DNA from: Enterobacter mori
Lineage (GTDB): Bacteria; Pseudomonadota; Gammaproteobacteria; Enterobacterales; Enterobacteriaceae
Length of the DNA: 64,000 nt
NCBI RefSeq assembly: GCF_025244905.1
Contig: NZ_CP104285.1
Coordinates: forward strand, 3,100,001 to 3,164,000
Direction of reading: 5' to 3'
Shown here: one piece after another, positions 55,088 through 64,000 of the stretch
Layout of the letters: each line of letters begins with the position of its first letter
Numbering within the stretch: the first letter of the stretch is position 1
Made by a program: the position numbers and the translations under genes
The notes under the pieces: model-generated
What the model was told of the DNA's origin: nothing
The model's input: only the letters and a program-made list of their open reading frames with translations
Database searches by the model: none

Positions 55088-56773
55088 TTACGCTGCTTTT
55101 GCCATCACTTCCGCTTCAGGACGCTTCAGCACCGCGTAAGACAGACCCGCCACCAGCGTACCGGCAATAATCGCCAGCAGATAGCCCAGTACCGGTGTGA
55201 TGGCGCCAGGGATCAGCAGCACGAACAGACCGCCGTGTGGTGCCATCAGCTTCGCGCCAATCGCCATAGAGATTGCACCCGTTACCGCGCCACCGACGAT
55301 ACAGCATGGCAGAACGCGCATTGGGTCACGTGCTGCGAACGGAATCGCGCCTTCGGTAATGAAGCAGAGGCCCAGAACCAGCGCCGCTTTGCCGCCTTCC
55401 TGCTGTGCTTTATCGAACTTACGACGGGCAATGATCGTGGCCAGACCAAGCGCCAGCGGTGGCACCATGCCTGCCGCCATGATCGCCGCCATCGGCGCGT
55501 AGGTCTGGGTACTCAGCAGGCCAACACCAAAGGCGTACGCCGCTTTGTTCACCGGGCCACCCATGTCGGTACACATCATGCCGCCGAGGATCGCCCCCAG
55601 CAGTACCGCGTTAGCGGTGCCCATGGTTTGCAGCCAGTGGGTCAGACCCGCCAGGATGCCCGCAACAGGCTTGCCAATCAGGTAAATCATCGCCAGACCG
55701 ACCACCAGGCTGGAGATCAGCGGGATAATCAGGATCGGCTTCAGCGCTTCCATACTCTGCGGCAGCTTCAGCTTAGAGCTAATCAGCTTCGCGACGTAAC
55801 CCGCCAGGAAACCGGCAATGATACCGCCAATAAAGCCAGAGCCGGTGCTCACCGCCAGCATACCGCCGATAAGACCCGGCGTCAGACCCGGACGGTCAGC
55901 AATGGAGAAGGCGATAAAGCCTGCCAGTACCGGTACCATCAATGCGAACGCGGAGCCGCCTCCGATCTGCATCAACGCAGCCGCCAGAGTGCCTTCTTCT
56001 TTAAACGCGGTAATACCAAACGCGAAGGAGAGCGCGATACACAGACCACCTGCCACCACCATCGGCAGCATGTAGGACACGCCGGTCAGCAGGTGGCGAT
56101 ATGCGCCAGCTGACTCTTTTTTCCCTTCGGTCGGGGTTTTCGCTGCACCGGTCGCCTGATACGGCCTGGCTTCCACCAGCGCCTTATCAAATTCCTGTGC
56201 CGTCTTTTTCAGCGCCAGGCCGGTAGAGGTGCGGTACATCGGCTTACCGGCAAATTTCGCCAGATCCACTTCGATGTCAGCCGCCACGATCACCAGATCG
56301 GCTTCCGCCACTTCTTCAGGGGTAATCGCATTGCCCGCACCAACGGAGCCACGTGTTTCAACTTTCACCCACCAGCCGCGTTTTTTCGCTTCGGTTTCAA
56401 TGGCTTCAGCCGCCATGAAGGTGTGCGCCACGCCTGTCGGACAGGCGGTAACCGCGACAACGCGTTTTGGACCGGAAGCCGCAGCCGGGGCCGCCGCCAC
56501 AGGTGCGCTGTATACAGTGGCGTGACCTTTCGCTTCGCTCAGGAACAGCTCAGGATGTGCCACCGCGCGATTAATATCGCCCAGCCACACTTTTTTGCCG
56601 TTAAGCGCGCTGTCTGCGGGGATTTTATCGCCCAGGACAATCGCCAGTTCGGCATCGCCCGGGTTATCAATGATGTCCAGGTGTGCTTTTTGTGCCGCCG
56701 CGCCCAGCAGGGTCTTCGCCATGTAGGCGCGAGCCTGTCCGAGCCCGGAGTCAATGATCAGCAGCGTTTTCAT
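55088..56773 (-). CDS. fruA: Fructose PTS permease EIIB'BC (FruA)
   Basis: A 561-residue PTS permease. It carries an N-terminal pseudo-IIB domain (1-95), the active IIB domain with the phospho-Cys in AVTACPTGVAHTFMAAEAIE (about 110), and a IIC domain of about nine spans (about 230-555) including SYMLPMVVAGGLCIALSF and FITEGAIPFAARDPMRVLP. It imports fructose as fructose-1-phosphate. Last gene of fruBKA, 16 bases after fruK. Confidence 0.97.
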   Translation of the reverse strand: MKTLLIIDSGLGQARAYMAKTLLGAAAQKAHLDIIDNPGDAELAIVLGDKIPADSALNGKKVWLGDINRAVAHPELFLSEAKGHATVYSAPVAAAPAAASGPKRVVAVTACPTGVAHTFMAAEAIETEAKKRGWWVKVETRGSVGAGNAITPEEVAEADLVIVAADIEVDLAKFAGKPMYRTSTGLALKKTAQEFDKALVEARPYQATGAAKTPTEGKKESAGAYRHLLTGVSYMLPMVVAGGLCIALSFAFGITAFKEEGTLAAALMQIGGGSAFALMVPVLAGFIAFSIADRPGLTPGLIGGMLAVSTGSGFIGGIIAGFLAGYVAKLISSKLKLPQSMEALKPILIIPLISSLVVGLAMIYLIGKPVAGILAGLTHWLQTMGTANAVLLGAILGGMMCTDMGGPVNKAAYAFGVGLLSTQTYAPMAAIMAAGMVPPLALGLATIIARRKFDKAQQEGGKAALVLGLCFITEGAIPFAARDPMRVLPCCIVGGAVTGAISMAIGAKLMAPHGGLFVLLIPGAITPVLGYLLAIIAGTLVAGLSYAVLKRPEAEVMAKAA

Positions 56774-56789
56774 TATTCCTCTCCTGCTG

Positions 56790-57728
56790 TTAGTTAAAAG
56801 GTTTTAAGTCAACGCGCGCCATCATCGCGGCTAACTGGGTACGATCGGTAATACCGACATTGCTCTGGCTCACGGCCAGGGCAGCAACGGCGGTGGCAAG
56901 ACGTAACGTATGTTCACTGGATTCACGCATCAGCAGACCGTAAATCAGCCCACCAACCATGGAATCCCCCGCGCCAACGGTACTTACAACTTCCATTGAC
57001 GGCGGTTTGGCAATCCATTCACCTGAAGCGTTAACCCACAACGCCCCTTCTGCCCCCAGCGAAATCACCACGTGAGCAATACCCTGCTCGCGCAGCGCAT
57101 GGGCAGCGTCAATGACATCCTTTAATTCTGGCAGCTTACGGCCTGCCCAGATCTCCAGTTCGCGACGATTTGGCTTCACCAGCCACGGAGAGGCTTTCAG
57201 ACCCGCCACCAGCGCATCGCGGCTGCTGTCAAAAATAATGCACGGGCACTGGCTGCGCAGGCGCGTCATCCAGTCGGTGAAGGCTTCCGGGCTCACGCCG
57301 GACGGCAGGCTGCCGCTGACACACACCATGTCGAACTGGCCCAGCCAGGTCAGGGAGTCGGTCACAAAGCGTTCCCAGTCAGCAGGCGTCACTTCAAAGC
57401 CAGAGAAGTTGAGATCGGTGACTTCACCGTCTTTCTCCGTCAGCTTAACGTTGATGCGGGTACGGCCCTGAACGACCTGGAAACGGTTGGCAATGCCCAG
57501 CTCGCTGAACAGCTGCTGGAAACCGTCCTGGTTATCTTTTCCGAGGAAGCCGCCGACGGTGACGTCGATGCCGAGATCTTTGAGCACTTTCGCGACGTTA
57601 ATTCCTTTACCCGCCGCATGAAGGCCCGTGGTGCGCACGAGGTTCACTTCGCCGCGCTCAATTTCCGGGCAAAAGCCCACCAGGTCATAAGCCGGGTTCA
57701 GCGTAATAGTCGCAACACGTCTGCTCAT
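56790..57728 (-). CDS. fruK: 1-phosphofructokinase
   Basis: A 312-residue PfkB-family kinase that converts fructose-1-P to fructose-1,6-bisphosphate. The substrate motif GLHAAGKGINVAKVLKDLG and the catalytic Asp in STVGAGDSMVGGLIYG are present. The start overlaps the fruB stop by one base (TAATG). Confidence 0.97.
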   Translation of the reverse strand: MSRRVATITLNPAYDLVGFCPEIERGEVNLVRTTGLHAAGKGINVAKVLKDLGIDVTVGGFLGKDNQDGFQQLFSELGIANRFQVVQGRTRINVKLTEKDGEVTDLNFSGFEVTPADWERFVTDSLTWLGQFDMVCVSGSLPSGVSPEAFTDWMTRLRSQCPCIIFDSSRDALVAGLKASPWLVKPNRRELEIWAGRKLPELKDVIDAAHALREQGIAHVVISLGAEGALWVNASGEWIAKPPSMEVVSTVGAGDSMVGGLIYGLLMRESSEHTLRLATAVAALAVSQSNVGITDRTQLAAMMARVDLKPFN

Positions 57729-58858
57729 TATGCGCCCTCCCCCAGACCTGCCGCGATGGCATCGCCAATCGCTTTCAGCGCCTGTTCAGCATCAGCACCC
57801 TGTGCGGTGAAGCGCAGACGATGACCTTTCTTCACGCCCAGCGCGACAACTTTCATCAGGCTACGGCCATTCGCCGGTTTGCCTGAGCCATCCAGGTTGG
57901 TCACGGTAATCTCACTTTCGAATTGTTTAATGGTGTTCACCAGCATGGTGCCCGGGCGAGCGTGCAGGCCGTGTTCATTGCGCACCACGAACTCTGCGCT
58001 CAGCACGTCATCGGTCAGCGCATCGTCGCTGGTCAGCAGCGCAAGCACGGTGGCCGCATCAGCGTTCAGCAGCTTTTCAGCTTTGTTGGTCAGCAGCAGG
58101 TCGCTCAGGCGCTTCAGCACGGAAACCGGCTGGTCATCGACCATTGCCACGGTGACCAGCATCGCGGCGCGGTCACCGTCTACGTCAAACGCTGTTGCGG
58201 CGCGGCTGACAGCAACTGCGCTGCGCAGGTTGCCTTCAGCACTGTCGTTCAGCCAGACGCCCTGGCCCAGATTCAACGGCTTATCATTGATAGCGCGCGT
58301 AACGAATGTCGCATCGGCCGCACCGGCTTCCTTCAGGCGACCGGCGTTCAGCGCTTGCAGGGTCACAAGGTCAGAGGCTGCAACATCCAGCGTCAGGGTT
58401 TCATTATCCAGTTTCAGCGCTTCGCTCTGTTTTTCACCCATCAGCAAGGCGCGCAGCTCTTCAGCCGTGGTGACAGACTTCAGCTGTTCCGCCACCGAGT
58501 CATCGCTCAGCACGTGCGTCAGCTGGCGCAGCAGGCCCAGGTGTTCGTCGCTGCTGGCGGCGATACCGATAGCCACATAGGCCACCTGACCGTCACCCCA
58601 GAGCACGCCCTGCGGGAACTGATAAACCTGCACGCCCGTTTTCAGCACCTGGTCGCGGGTGTCGGTGGTGCCGTGTGGAATAGCGATGCCATTGCCGAGG
58701 AACGTTGAGGTCTGCTGCTCGCGAGCCAGCATGCCGTTAACGTAACCCTCTGCCACGTTACCTGCCTGCACGAGGGCAGCGGCAACCTGGCGAATAGCCT
58801 CTTCTTTCGTCCCGGCCTGTGCGCCCGGGTGAATATCCTGAACAGATAACTGGAACAT
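57728..58858 (-). CDS. fruB: Fructose PTS diphosphoryl-transfer protein FruB (EIIA-M-FPr)
   Basis: A 376-residue fusion equal in length to E. coli FruB. EIIA domain (1-145) with phospho-His in [14 protein letters not shown] central linker domain (about 155-270). HPr-like FPr domain (285-376) with the phospho-His in [20 protein letters not shown]. It delivers phosphate from Enzyme I to FruA. First gene of fruBKA, downstream of two Cra sites. Confidence 0.97.
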   Translation of the reverse strand: MFQLSVQDIHPGAQAGTKEEAIRQVAAALVQAGNVAEGYVNGMLAREQQTSTFLGNGIAIPHGTTDTRDQVLKTGVQVYQFPQGVLWGDGQVAYVAIGIAASSDEHLGLLRQLTHVLSDDSVAEQLKSVTTAEELRALLMGEKQSEALKLDNETLTLDVAASDLVTLQALNAGRLKEAGAADATFVTRAINDKPLNLGQGVWLNDSAEGNLRSAVAVSRAATAFDVDGDRAAMLVTVAMVDDQPVSVLKRLSDLLLTNKAEKLLNADAATVLALLTSDDALTDDVLSAEFVVRNEHGLHARPGTMLVNTIKQFESEITVTNLDGSGKPANGRSLMKVVALGVKKGHRLRFTAQGADAEQALKAIGDAIAAGLGEGA

Positions 58859-58878
58859 GGTTCTCCTCTCCTGCTGAA

Positions 58879-58894
58879 CTTGAATCGTTTCAGC
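58879..58894 (-). promoter_or_regulatory. Cra (FruR) operator, fruB-proximal
   Basis: CTTGAATCGTTTCAGC fits the Cra consensus (TGAAWC..TTCA) and lies about 20 bases before the fruB start. Confidence 0.85.
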
Positions 58895-58944
58895 CTTAAT
58901 GAGAAAAAATGCGCTAACCTGCTCCGTCAGTTAAAACAAGATAG

Positions 58945-58960
58945 CGCTGAAACGTTTCAA
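58945..58960 (-). promoter_or_regulatory. Cra (FruR) operator, distal
   Basis: GCTGAAACGTTTCAAA is nearly a perfect palindrome matching the Cra consensus. Two Cra sites before fruB is also the E. coli arrangement. Confidence 0.9.
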
Positions 58961-59223
58961 AAAGTCTTGCTCTTTCTGTAAAGCGTTGCAAGGAAAGTTA
59001 CATTTGGCTGTTCAGAATTTAGAGTTACAGCACATTTCTCCTTTCCTCAGCTGAATATTGCTGACGTTCAGCACGTCAGTTTCAGCTAAATTCAGCAACA
59101 GTTTTCAAAGTGAAATGCCATTTTGATTTTTTGTAGCAAAAGTGACCGCACCCTCTGTTTATTTAATGACTGGCGGCGTAAACTCCGCGTCTTTCTGGCC
59201 CACGCTGATCCTGATACGAAAAC

Positions 59224-60405
59224 ATGCATAACACCCCCGCTGCCGCCTCACCAAAGCCCCTTGATTTGACGTCAACGGCGTTTTTGATCGTTGCTTTCCT
59301 TACCGGGATCGCCGGGGCCTTACAAACGCCCACGCTGAGTTTATTTCTGACCAATGAAGTCCACGTCCGTCCGGCGATGGTCGGCTTCTTCTTTACCGGG
59401 AGCGCCATCATCGGCATCCTGGTCAGCCAGTTTCTGGCAGGACGTTCCGACAGAAAAGGCGATCGCAAAAGCCTGATTGTCTTTTGTTGCCTGCTGGGGG
59501 TATTCGCCTGCGTGCTGTTTGCCTGGAACCGTAACTATTTCATTTTGCTGTTTGTTGGGGTGTTTTTGAGCAGCTTTGGCTCTACGGCCAACCCGCAGAT
59601 GTTTGCCCTTGCCCGTGAGCATGCGGACCAGACCGGACGCGAGGCGGTGATGTTCAGCTCAATCCTGCGTGCCCAGGTATCGCTGGCATGGGTCATTGGT
59701 CCGCCGCTGGCTTACGCGCTGGCGATGGGCTTTGGCTTTACGGTGATGTACCTGAGTGCGGCGGTGGCCTTTGTCGTGTGCGGCACAATGGTGTGGTTCT
59801 TCCTGCCCTCAATGCGTAAAGAGCCGAAACTGGCGACAGGCGCGCTTGAAGCACCGCGTCGTAACCGCCGCGATGCCCTGCTCCTCTTTATTATCTGTAC
59901 GCTGATGTGGGGCACCAACAGCCTTTATATCATCAACATGCCGCTGTTTATTATTGATGAACTGCACCTGCCGGAGAAGCTGGCAGGCATCATGATGGGG
60001 ACGGCCGCTGGCCTTGAGATCCCGACCATGCTGATTGCTGGCTATTACGCAAAGCGCTTTGGGAAGCGTTTTTTGATGCGCATCGCGGCGGTCGCCGGGC
60101 TGCTGTTCTATGTCGGGATGCTTACGGTGCATACGCCCGCGCTGCTGCTGGCTTTACAGCTGCTGAACGCCATCTATATCGGTATTCTCGCCGGCATTGG
60201 CATGCTCTACTTCCAGGATTTAATGCCGGGTCAGGCAGGCTCTGCCACCACCCTTTATACTAATACCACCCGCGTGGGCTGGATTATTGCGGGCTCGATG
60301 GCTGGCGTCGTGGCGGAGATCTGGAACTACCACACGGTATTCTGGATTGCCCTGGCGATGTGCGTCATGACAATCACCTGTCTGACGCGGATCAAAGACG
60401 TTTAG
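59224..60405 (+). CDS. setB: Sugar efflux transporter SetB
   Basis: A 393-residue MFS protein with twelve spans of the SET family that exports glucose, lactose and analogues in E. coli. Visible features are [28 protein letters not shown], the MFS loop motif [13 protein letters not shown] and [18 protein letters not shown]. Its stop overlaps that of yeiW, which is convergent, by three bases. Confidence 0.95.
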   Translation: MHNTPAAASPKPLDLTSTAFLIVAFLTGIAGALQTPTLSLFLTNEVHVRPAMVGFFFTGSAIIGILVSQFLAGRSDRKGDRKSLIVFCCLLGVFACVLFAWNRNYFILLFVGVFLSSFGSTANPQMFALAREHADQTGREAVMFSSILRAQVSLAWVIGPPLAYALAMGFGFTVMYLSAAVAFVVCGTMVWFFLPSMRKEPKLATGALEAPRRNRRDALLLFIICTLMWGTNSLYIINMPLFIIDELHLPEKLAGIMMGTAAGLEIPTMLIAGYYAKRFGKRFLMRIAAVAGLLFYVGMLTVHTPALLLALQLLNAIYIGILAGIGMLYFQDLMPGQAGSATTLYTNTTRVGWIIAGSMAGVVAEIWNYHTVFWIALAMCVMTITCLTRIKDV

Positions 60406-60656
60406 GGCGCGGTGAGCGCTTCCAGCTCAAGCAGGTACGTCATCGCCTGCGCTCGCGTATTGCCGCACATGTCCGCGGAAGGCTGAAGCCCGGAGCACAC
60501 CTTCGGGCGCAGGGGCGATCCAAAGATCATACAGAGATTCGCTTCTGAAAGTTGAACGCAGCGGGTGTTGGCAGGCTTGCCCTCCGGCATTCCTGGAATG
60601 GGGCTTGAAATGGACGGTGCAGTACAGCACGCGCCACAATCTGAACGACAATCCAT
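60402..60656 (-). CDS. yeiW: YkgJ/UPF0153-family cysteine-cluster protein YeiW
   Basis: An 84-residue Cys-rich protein. Cys residues occur at [29 protein letters not shown] and DMCGN, the pattern of the YkgJ (zinc- or iron-chelating CxxCxxCC) family. Function unknown. Cytoplasmic, no signal peptide. In E. coli K-12 the gene is reported as disrupted or short; here it is complete. Confidence 0.85.
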   Translation of the reverse strand: MDCRSDCGACCTAPSISSPIPGMPEGKPANTRCVQLSEANLCMIFGSPLRPKVCSGLQPSADMCGNTRAQAMTYLLELEALTAP

Positions 60657-60820
60657 AAATGCTCTCAGTCAGTGATGAACGCCCGCGCAGTCGGGCATCG
60701 GGCGCACAGTAACACCTTTTTTGTATTGATAGCAAAAGCCACGAATTCCGCTTGCCTGAAAGGCCGCGCGCGAGTAATTTGGCGCGATATTTTTTACCTC
60801 CCGTAAACAGGATTACTGCA

Positions 60821-61393
60821 ATGCCAAGAGCGAACGAAATTAAGAAAGGTATGGTACTGAATTACAACGGCAAACTGCTGATTGTGAAAGATATCGATAT
60901 TCAGGCACCTAGCGCCCGTGGTGCAGCGACGCTGTATAAAATGCGTTTCGCCGATGTGCGTACCGGCCTCAAAGTGGAAGAACGCTTTAAAGGTGACGAT
61001 ATCGTCGATACCGTGACCCTGACCCGTCGCTATGTTGATTTCTCCTACATCGACGGCAACGAATACGTGTTCATGGACAAAGAAGATTACACTCCTTACA
61101 TCTTCACCAAAGATCAGATCGAAGAAGAGCTGCTGTTTATCCCTGAAGGCGGGATGCCGGATATGCAGGTGCTGACCTGGGACGGCGTGCTGCTGGCGCT
61201 GGAACTGCCTCAGACCGTGGATCTGGAAATCGTGGAAACCGCACCGGGCATCAAAGGCGCTTCAGCCAGTGCACGTAACAAACCCGCAACCCTGACCACC
61301 GGTCTGGTTGTGCAGGTACCAGAATACCTGTCTGCTGGCGAGAAGATCCGCATCCATATCGAAGAAAAACGCTATATGGGTCGCGCTGACTGA
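60821..61393 (+). CDS. efpL: Elongation factor P-like protein EfpL (YeiP)
   Basis: A 190-residue EF-P paralogue with the three-domain layout (KOW-like domain I, then two OB domains). The loop tip in domain I is [12 protein letters not shown] with Arg 33 instead of the modified Lys of EF-P, which defines the EfpL group; this factor helps ribosomes through proline-rich stretches. The ATG at 60821 is the family start; the frame opens at 60752. Confidence 0.96.
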   Translation: MPRANEIKKGMVLNYNGKLLIVKDIDIQAPSARGAATLYKMRFADVRTGLKVEERFKGDDIVDTVTLTRRYVDFSYIDGNEYVFMDKEDYTPYIFTKDQIEEELLFIPEGGMPDMQVLTWDGVLLALELPQTVDLEIVETAPGIKGASASARNKPATLTTGLVVQVPEYLSAGEKIRIHIEEKRYMGRAD

Positions 61394-61404
61394 TTGCGGT
61401 ATTT

Positions 61405-61437
61405 GTCGGGTGGCGGCTTCGCCTTACCCGACCTACA
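61405..61437. repeat. Single REP-like unit
   Basis: gtcgggtggcggcttcgcct followed by tacccgacctaca, one unit between efpL and its terminator. Confidence 0.75.
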
Positions 61438-61445
61438 AAAACACA

Positions 61446-61472
61446 AAAACCGGCTCTCAGGCCGGTTTTTTA
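61446..61472. terminator. Bidirectional terminator between efpL and uxuA
   Basis: The hairpin AACCGGCTCTCAGGCCGGTT with an A-rich left flank and six T on the right serves convergent efpL and uxuA. Confidence 0.9.
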
Positions 61473-61491
61473 TTGTACCAGGCAACAGAGC

Positions 61492-62682
61492 TTACAGAAG
61501 CTCCGGATACTTCGTCATCTTCAGCGCCAGCTCAACGCCGCGCACTTCTGCCATCCCTTTCAGGCGACCAATCGCCGAATAGCCTGGGTTGGTTTTCTTG
61601 CGCAGATCGTCCAGCATCTGGTGTCCGTGATCCGGACGGAACGGAATAGGACGCACATCGCCCGCGTGCTTACGGCGCACCTCTTCCGCCAGAATGGCAT
61701 CCACCACCGCCACCATATTCACGTCACCGTTCAGGTGCGCAGCTTCGTGGAAGGTTTTCGGGTTCTCTTCGCGGCAGGTTGCACGCAAATGCGTAAAGTG
61801 AATACGATCGCCAAAGGTTTCAATCATCCGTACCAGGTCGTTATCCGCACGCACGCCGTAAGAACCGGTGCACATCGTAAAGCCGTTATAGATACTGTCT
61901 ACCGTCTCTTTCAGCCACTGCATATCTTCAATCGTCGACACGATACGCGGCAGGCCGAGTATTGGACGCGGAGGATCGTCCGGGTGAACAGCAAGACGAA
62001 CACCCGACTCTTCTGCCACCGGTACTATCGCGCGCAGGAAGTACGCCATGTTTTCCCGAAGCTGGTTTTTATCGATATCACCGTATTCCGCCAGACGCGC
62101 GCGGAACTGGTCCAGCGTGTAGCCTTCTTCAGCACCCGGCAGCCCGGCAATGATGTTGCGGGTTAGCTTTTCAATATCCGCTTCACTTGCCGCGTGGAAC
62201 CACGCAAGCGCCTGCTGCTGCTCTTCTGCGGTGTAATCCGCTTCTGCGCCTGGACGCTTCAGAATGTGCAGTTCAAACGCGGCAAACGCGATCTGGTCGA
62301 AACGCAGCGCTTTTGAACCATCCGCCATCTGGTACTCGAGATCGGTTCGCGTCCAGTCCAGGATAGGCATAAAGTTATAGCAGACCGTATCAATGCCGCA
62401 GGCCGCCAGATTACGGATACTCTGCTGATAGTTGGCAATCCAGGCCTGGTATTCACCCGAATGGGTTTTGATATCCTCGTGGACCGGAATACTTTCCACG
62501 ACTGACCAGGTTAACCCCTTCTCCGCCAGCAACGCCTGACGCTTTTGAATTTCCTCAACCGGCCACACCTGCCCGTTAGGAATATGATGCAGTGCCGTGA
62601 CAACGCCTGTCGCGCCAGCCTGACGTACATCATCAAGAGAAACCGGATCGTTCGGCCCGTACCAACGCCAGGTTTGTTCCAT
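61492..62682 (-). CDS. uxuA: Mannonate dehydratase
   Basis: A 396-residue metal-dependent TIM-barrel enzyme that dehydrates D-mannonate to 2-keto-3-deoxygluconate in glucuronate breakdown. It has the UxuA start [34 protein letters not shown], metal-binding His/Cys/Asp segments ([24 protein letters not shown]) and the ending [13 protein letters not shown]. Length fits E. coli UxuA (394). Its position is unusual: E. coli uxuAB lies elsewhere, while here it is divergent from yeiQ. Confidence 0.96.
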   Translation of the reverse strand: MEQTWRWYGPNDPVSLDDVRQAGATGVVTALHHIPNGQVWPVEEIQKRQALLAEKGLTWSVVESIPVHEDIKTHSGEYQAWIANYQQSIRNLAACGIDTVCYNFMPILDWTRTDLEYQMADGSKALRFDQIAFAAFELHILKRPGAEADYTAEEQQQALAWFHAASEADIEKLTRNIIAGLPGAEEGYTLDQFRARLAEYGDIDKNQLRENMAYFLRAIVPVAEESGVRLAVHPDDPPRPILGLPRIVSTIEDMQWLKETVDSIYNGFTMCTGSYGVRADNDLVRMIETFGDRIHFTHLRATCREENPKTFHEAAHLNGDVNMVAVVDAILAEEVRRKHAGDVRPIPFRPDHGHQMLDDLRKKTNPGYSAIGRLKGMAEVRGVELALKMTKYPELL

Positions 62683-62699
62683 TGCCTCACCCTCTCAAG

Positions 62700-62714
62700 T
62701 TGTTATACCAATAT
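62700..62714. promoter_or_regulatory. Possible UxuR/ExuR operator
   Basis: TTGTTATACCAATAT has one full half-site (TACCAAT) of the ATTGGTATACCAAT-type operator and a partial other half. It lies 18 bases before uxuA in the uxuA/yeiQ divergent region. Confidence 0.55.
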
Positions 62715-62779
62715 GATTTACTGCAATGACGACTACCATACATGTTTACCGCGAAGGGTCAACACAGCGCCACACATTG

Positions 62780-62795
62780 ATTGATCAAACTCACA
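62780..62795. promoter_or_regulatory. Possible CRP site in the uxuA/yeiQ region
   Basis: ATTGATCAAACTCACA has a perfect right half (TCACA) and a weak left half with correct six-base spacing. Confidence 0.45.
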
Positions 62796-62887
62796 GAACG
62801 GGGATAATTACGGCTTACCAATTCAATTTGTTGTCATATAACTTTACACTGCCGTTGTTAATTAATGGTTAATCAGGTGTGTATTTC

Positions 62888-64000
62888 ATGAAGACAATTG
62901 CCTCCACCTCGCTTCCTGCCCGCGTGCAGCAGCCTCGCTACGATCGCCAGCAATTACGCTCGCGCATTGTTCATTTTGGCTTTGGTGCCTTTCACCGCGC
63001 GCACCAGGCGCTGTTAACAAACCGGGTGCTGAATGAAAAAGGCGGCGACTGGGGGATTTGTGAAATTAGCCTCTTCAGCGGCGATGTGCTGATGAGCCAG
63101 CTGCGTGCGCAGGATCATCTCTTTACCGTGCTGGAGAAAGGTGCGGAGGGGAACCAGGCTATTGTTGTCGGCGCGGTACATGAATGTCTGAATGCCAAAC
63201 TCGATTCGCTGGCGGCCATTATTGAGAAATTTTGCGAGCCGCAGGTTGCGATTGTCTCCCTTACCATCACGGAAAAAGGCTACTGCATCGATCCCGCGAC
63301 CGGCAAGCTGGATATGCACAATACCCGCATCCTGCACGATCTGGAAAACCCGACCGAGCCGCATTCCGCACCGGGGATACTGGTCGAAGCCCTTCACCGC
63401 CGTCGCGAACGTGGCCTGCCGCCGTTTACCGTTCTCTCCTGCGACAATATCCCGGACAACGGCCACGTCGTAAAAAACGCCGTGCTTGGGATGGCGCAAA
63501 AACGTTCTGCTGAGCTGGCCGGGTGGATTGATGCTCACGTGAGTTTTCCGGGCACGATGGTCGACAGAATTGTCCCCGCCGCAACGGAGACCTCGCTTGC
63601 GGAAATCACGCAGGAACTTGGCGTTGAAGATCCTTGCGCCATCAGCTGCGAGCCGTTTATTCAGTGGGTGGTCGAAGATAACTTTGTCGCCGGACGCCCT
63701 GAATGGGAAGTTGCGGGCGTGCAGATGGTGAAGGATGTTCTACCGTGGGAACAAATGAAGTTGCGGATGCTCAACGGTAGCCACTCTTTTCTGGCTTATC
63801 TGGGGTATCTCGCCGGATACGCACATATCAATGAATGCATGGAGGACGCGAGCTTCCGCGAAGCCGCCCGCCGCGTAATGCTGTATGAGCAGGCTCCCAC
63901 TTTGCGCATCACAGACGTCGATCTCACGGCCTATGCCGACAGCCTGATCGACCGTTTTGCGAATCCCGCATTGCAGCATCGTACCTGGCAGATCGCGATG
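62888..64000 (+). CDS. yeiQ: Mannitol dehydrogenase-family oxidoreductase YeiQ (3' end outside window)
   Basis: The first 371 codons of a polyol dehydrogenase related to fructuronate reductase UxuB, probably oxidising or reducing a sugar acid with NAD. The Rossmann start is IVHFGFGAFHRAHQA. Family blocks are SCDNIPDNGHVVKNAVL, FPGTMVDRIVPAAT, CEPFIQWVVEDNFVAGRP and the catalytic KLRMLNGSHSFLAYLGYL (Lys with Asn-x-x-His). The start ATG at 62888 follows AGGTG by eight bases. The frame is open to the window end. Neighbourhood after efpL and recalled sequence point to YeiQ rather than UxuB itself. Confidence 0.93.
   Translation, partial: MKTIASTSLPARVQQPRYDRQQLRSRIVHFGFGAFHRAHQALLTNRVLNEKGGDWGICEISLFSGDVLMSQLRAQDHLFTVLEKGAEGNQAIVVGAVHECLNAKLDSLAAIIEKFCEPQVAIVSLTITEKGYCIDPATGKLDMHNTRILHDLENPTEPHSAPGILVEALHRRRERGLPPFTVLSCDNIPDNGHVVKNAVLGMAQKRSAELAGWIDAHVSFPGTMVDRIVPAATETSLAEITQELGVEDPCAISCEPFIQWVVEDNFVAGRPEWEVAGVQMVKDVLPWEQMKLRMLNGSHSFLAYLGYLAGYAHINECMEDASFREAARRVMLYEQAPTLRITDVDLTAYADSLIDRFANPALQHRTWQIAM

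Larger units (their letters stand above)
58859..59223. other. Intergenic control region between fruB and setB
   Basis: A 365-base gap between divergent genes. The fruB side holds two Cra operators (58879-58894 and 58945-58960). The rest (about 58965-59223) is A/T-rich and contains repeated ctgaat/ttcagc words (for example gctgaatattgctgacgttcagc near 59049-59071) that may be further regulator contacts. No gene seen. Confidence 0.65.

Overview
The window is chromosomal core of an enteric bacterium. Gene order follows the Escherichia coli 47-49 minute region almost gene for gene (mrp/metG, yehS-btsR-btsS, mlrA, yohO, yehWXYZ, bglX, dld, pbpG, yohC, yohD, yohF, mdtQ, yohP, dusC, yohJK, cdd, sanA, mglBAC-galS, yeiB-folE, fghA/yeiG, cirA, lysP, yeiE/yeiH, nfo, fruBKA, setB, yeiW, efpL, yeiQ). 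The protein sequences diverge moderately from what I recall of E. coli. GC looks to be in the mid-50s percent, and there are accessory differences at several junctions. Together these suggest Enterobacter or a close relative (Lelliottia, Leclercia). The genus call is an inference.

Layout. 1-5 kb: C-terminal part of a purine permease, then a convergent three-gene exopolysaccharide export/tyrosine kinase cassette (gfcE-etp-etk type), a 488-base A/T-rich gap, an rcnB homologue and an overlapping acetyltransferase. 5.9-9.2 kb: divergent mrp and metG. 9.3-13.4 kb: yehS, the BtsSR pyruvate-sensing two-component system, the curli/RpoS regulator mlrA and the tiny yohO. 13.4-17.1 kb: the osmF-yehYXW ABC transporter. 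17.3-27.3 kb: bglX, dld, an acetyltransferase, pbpG, yohC, yohD, yohF, an intact mdtQ and yohP. 27.4-33.3 kb: a beta-glucoside operon (OprB-like porin, BglG antiterminator, BglF PTS permease, phospho-beta-glucosidase) inserted between yohP and dusC. It carries three separate antiterminator/terminator switches. 33.4-37.4 kb: dusC, yohJK, cdd, sanA. 37.5-38.9 kb: a PuuA-like glutamine synthetase homologue where E. coli has yeiS-preTA. 39-44 kb: mglBAC and galS with recognisable CRP and Gal operators. 44-54 kb: yeiB-folE, an MFS transporter, fghA, cirA, lysP, yeiE/yeiH. 54-59 kb: nfo and the fruBKA operon with two Cra sites. 59-64 kb: setB, yeiW, efpL, uxuA and the start of yeiQ.

Functional themes are carbohydrate uptake with dedicated local regulators (bgl, mgl, fru), envelope export (gfcE-etp-etk, cirA, mdtQ, pbpG, sanA) and nutrient sensing (BtsSR, osmF). 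Intergenic spaces carry palindromic REP/BIME-type repeats and a second family of CCCTC-rich hairpins. I saw no rRNA, tRNA, CRISPR array, prophage, transposase or defence system. No wholly new system is evident. The best second looks are the triple-switch beta-glucoside operon with its porin, the orphan gfcE-etp-etk cassette with its A/T-rich promoter region, the yohO/yehW antisense overlap, and uxuA placed beside yeiQ.
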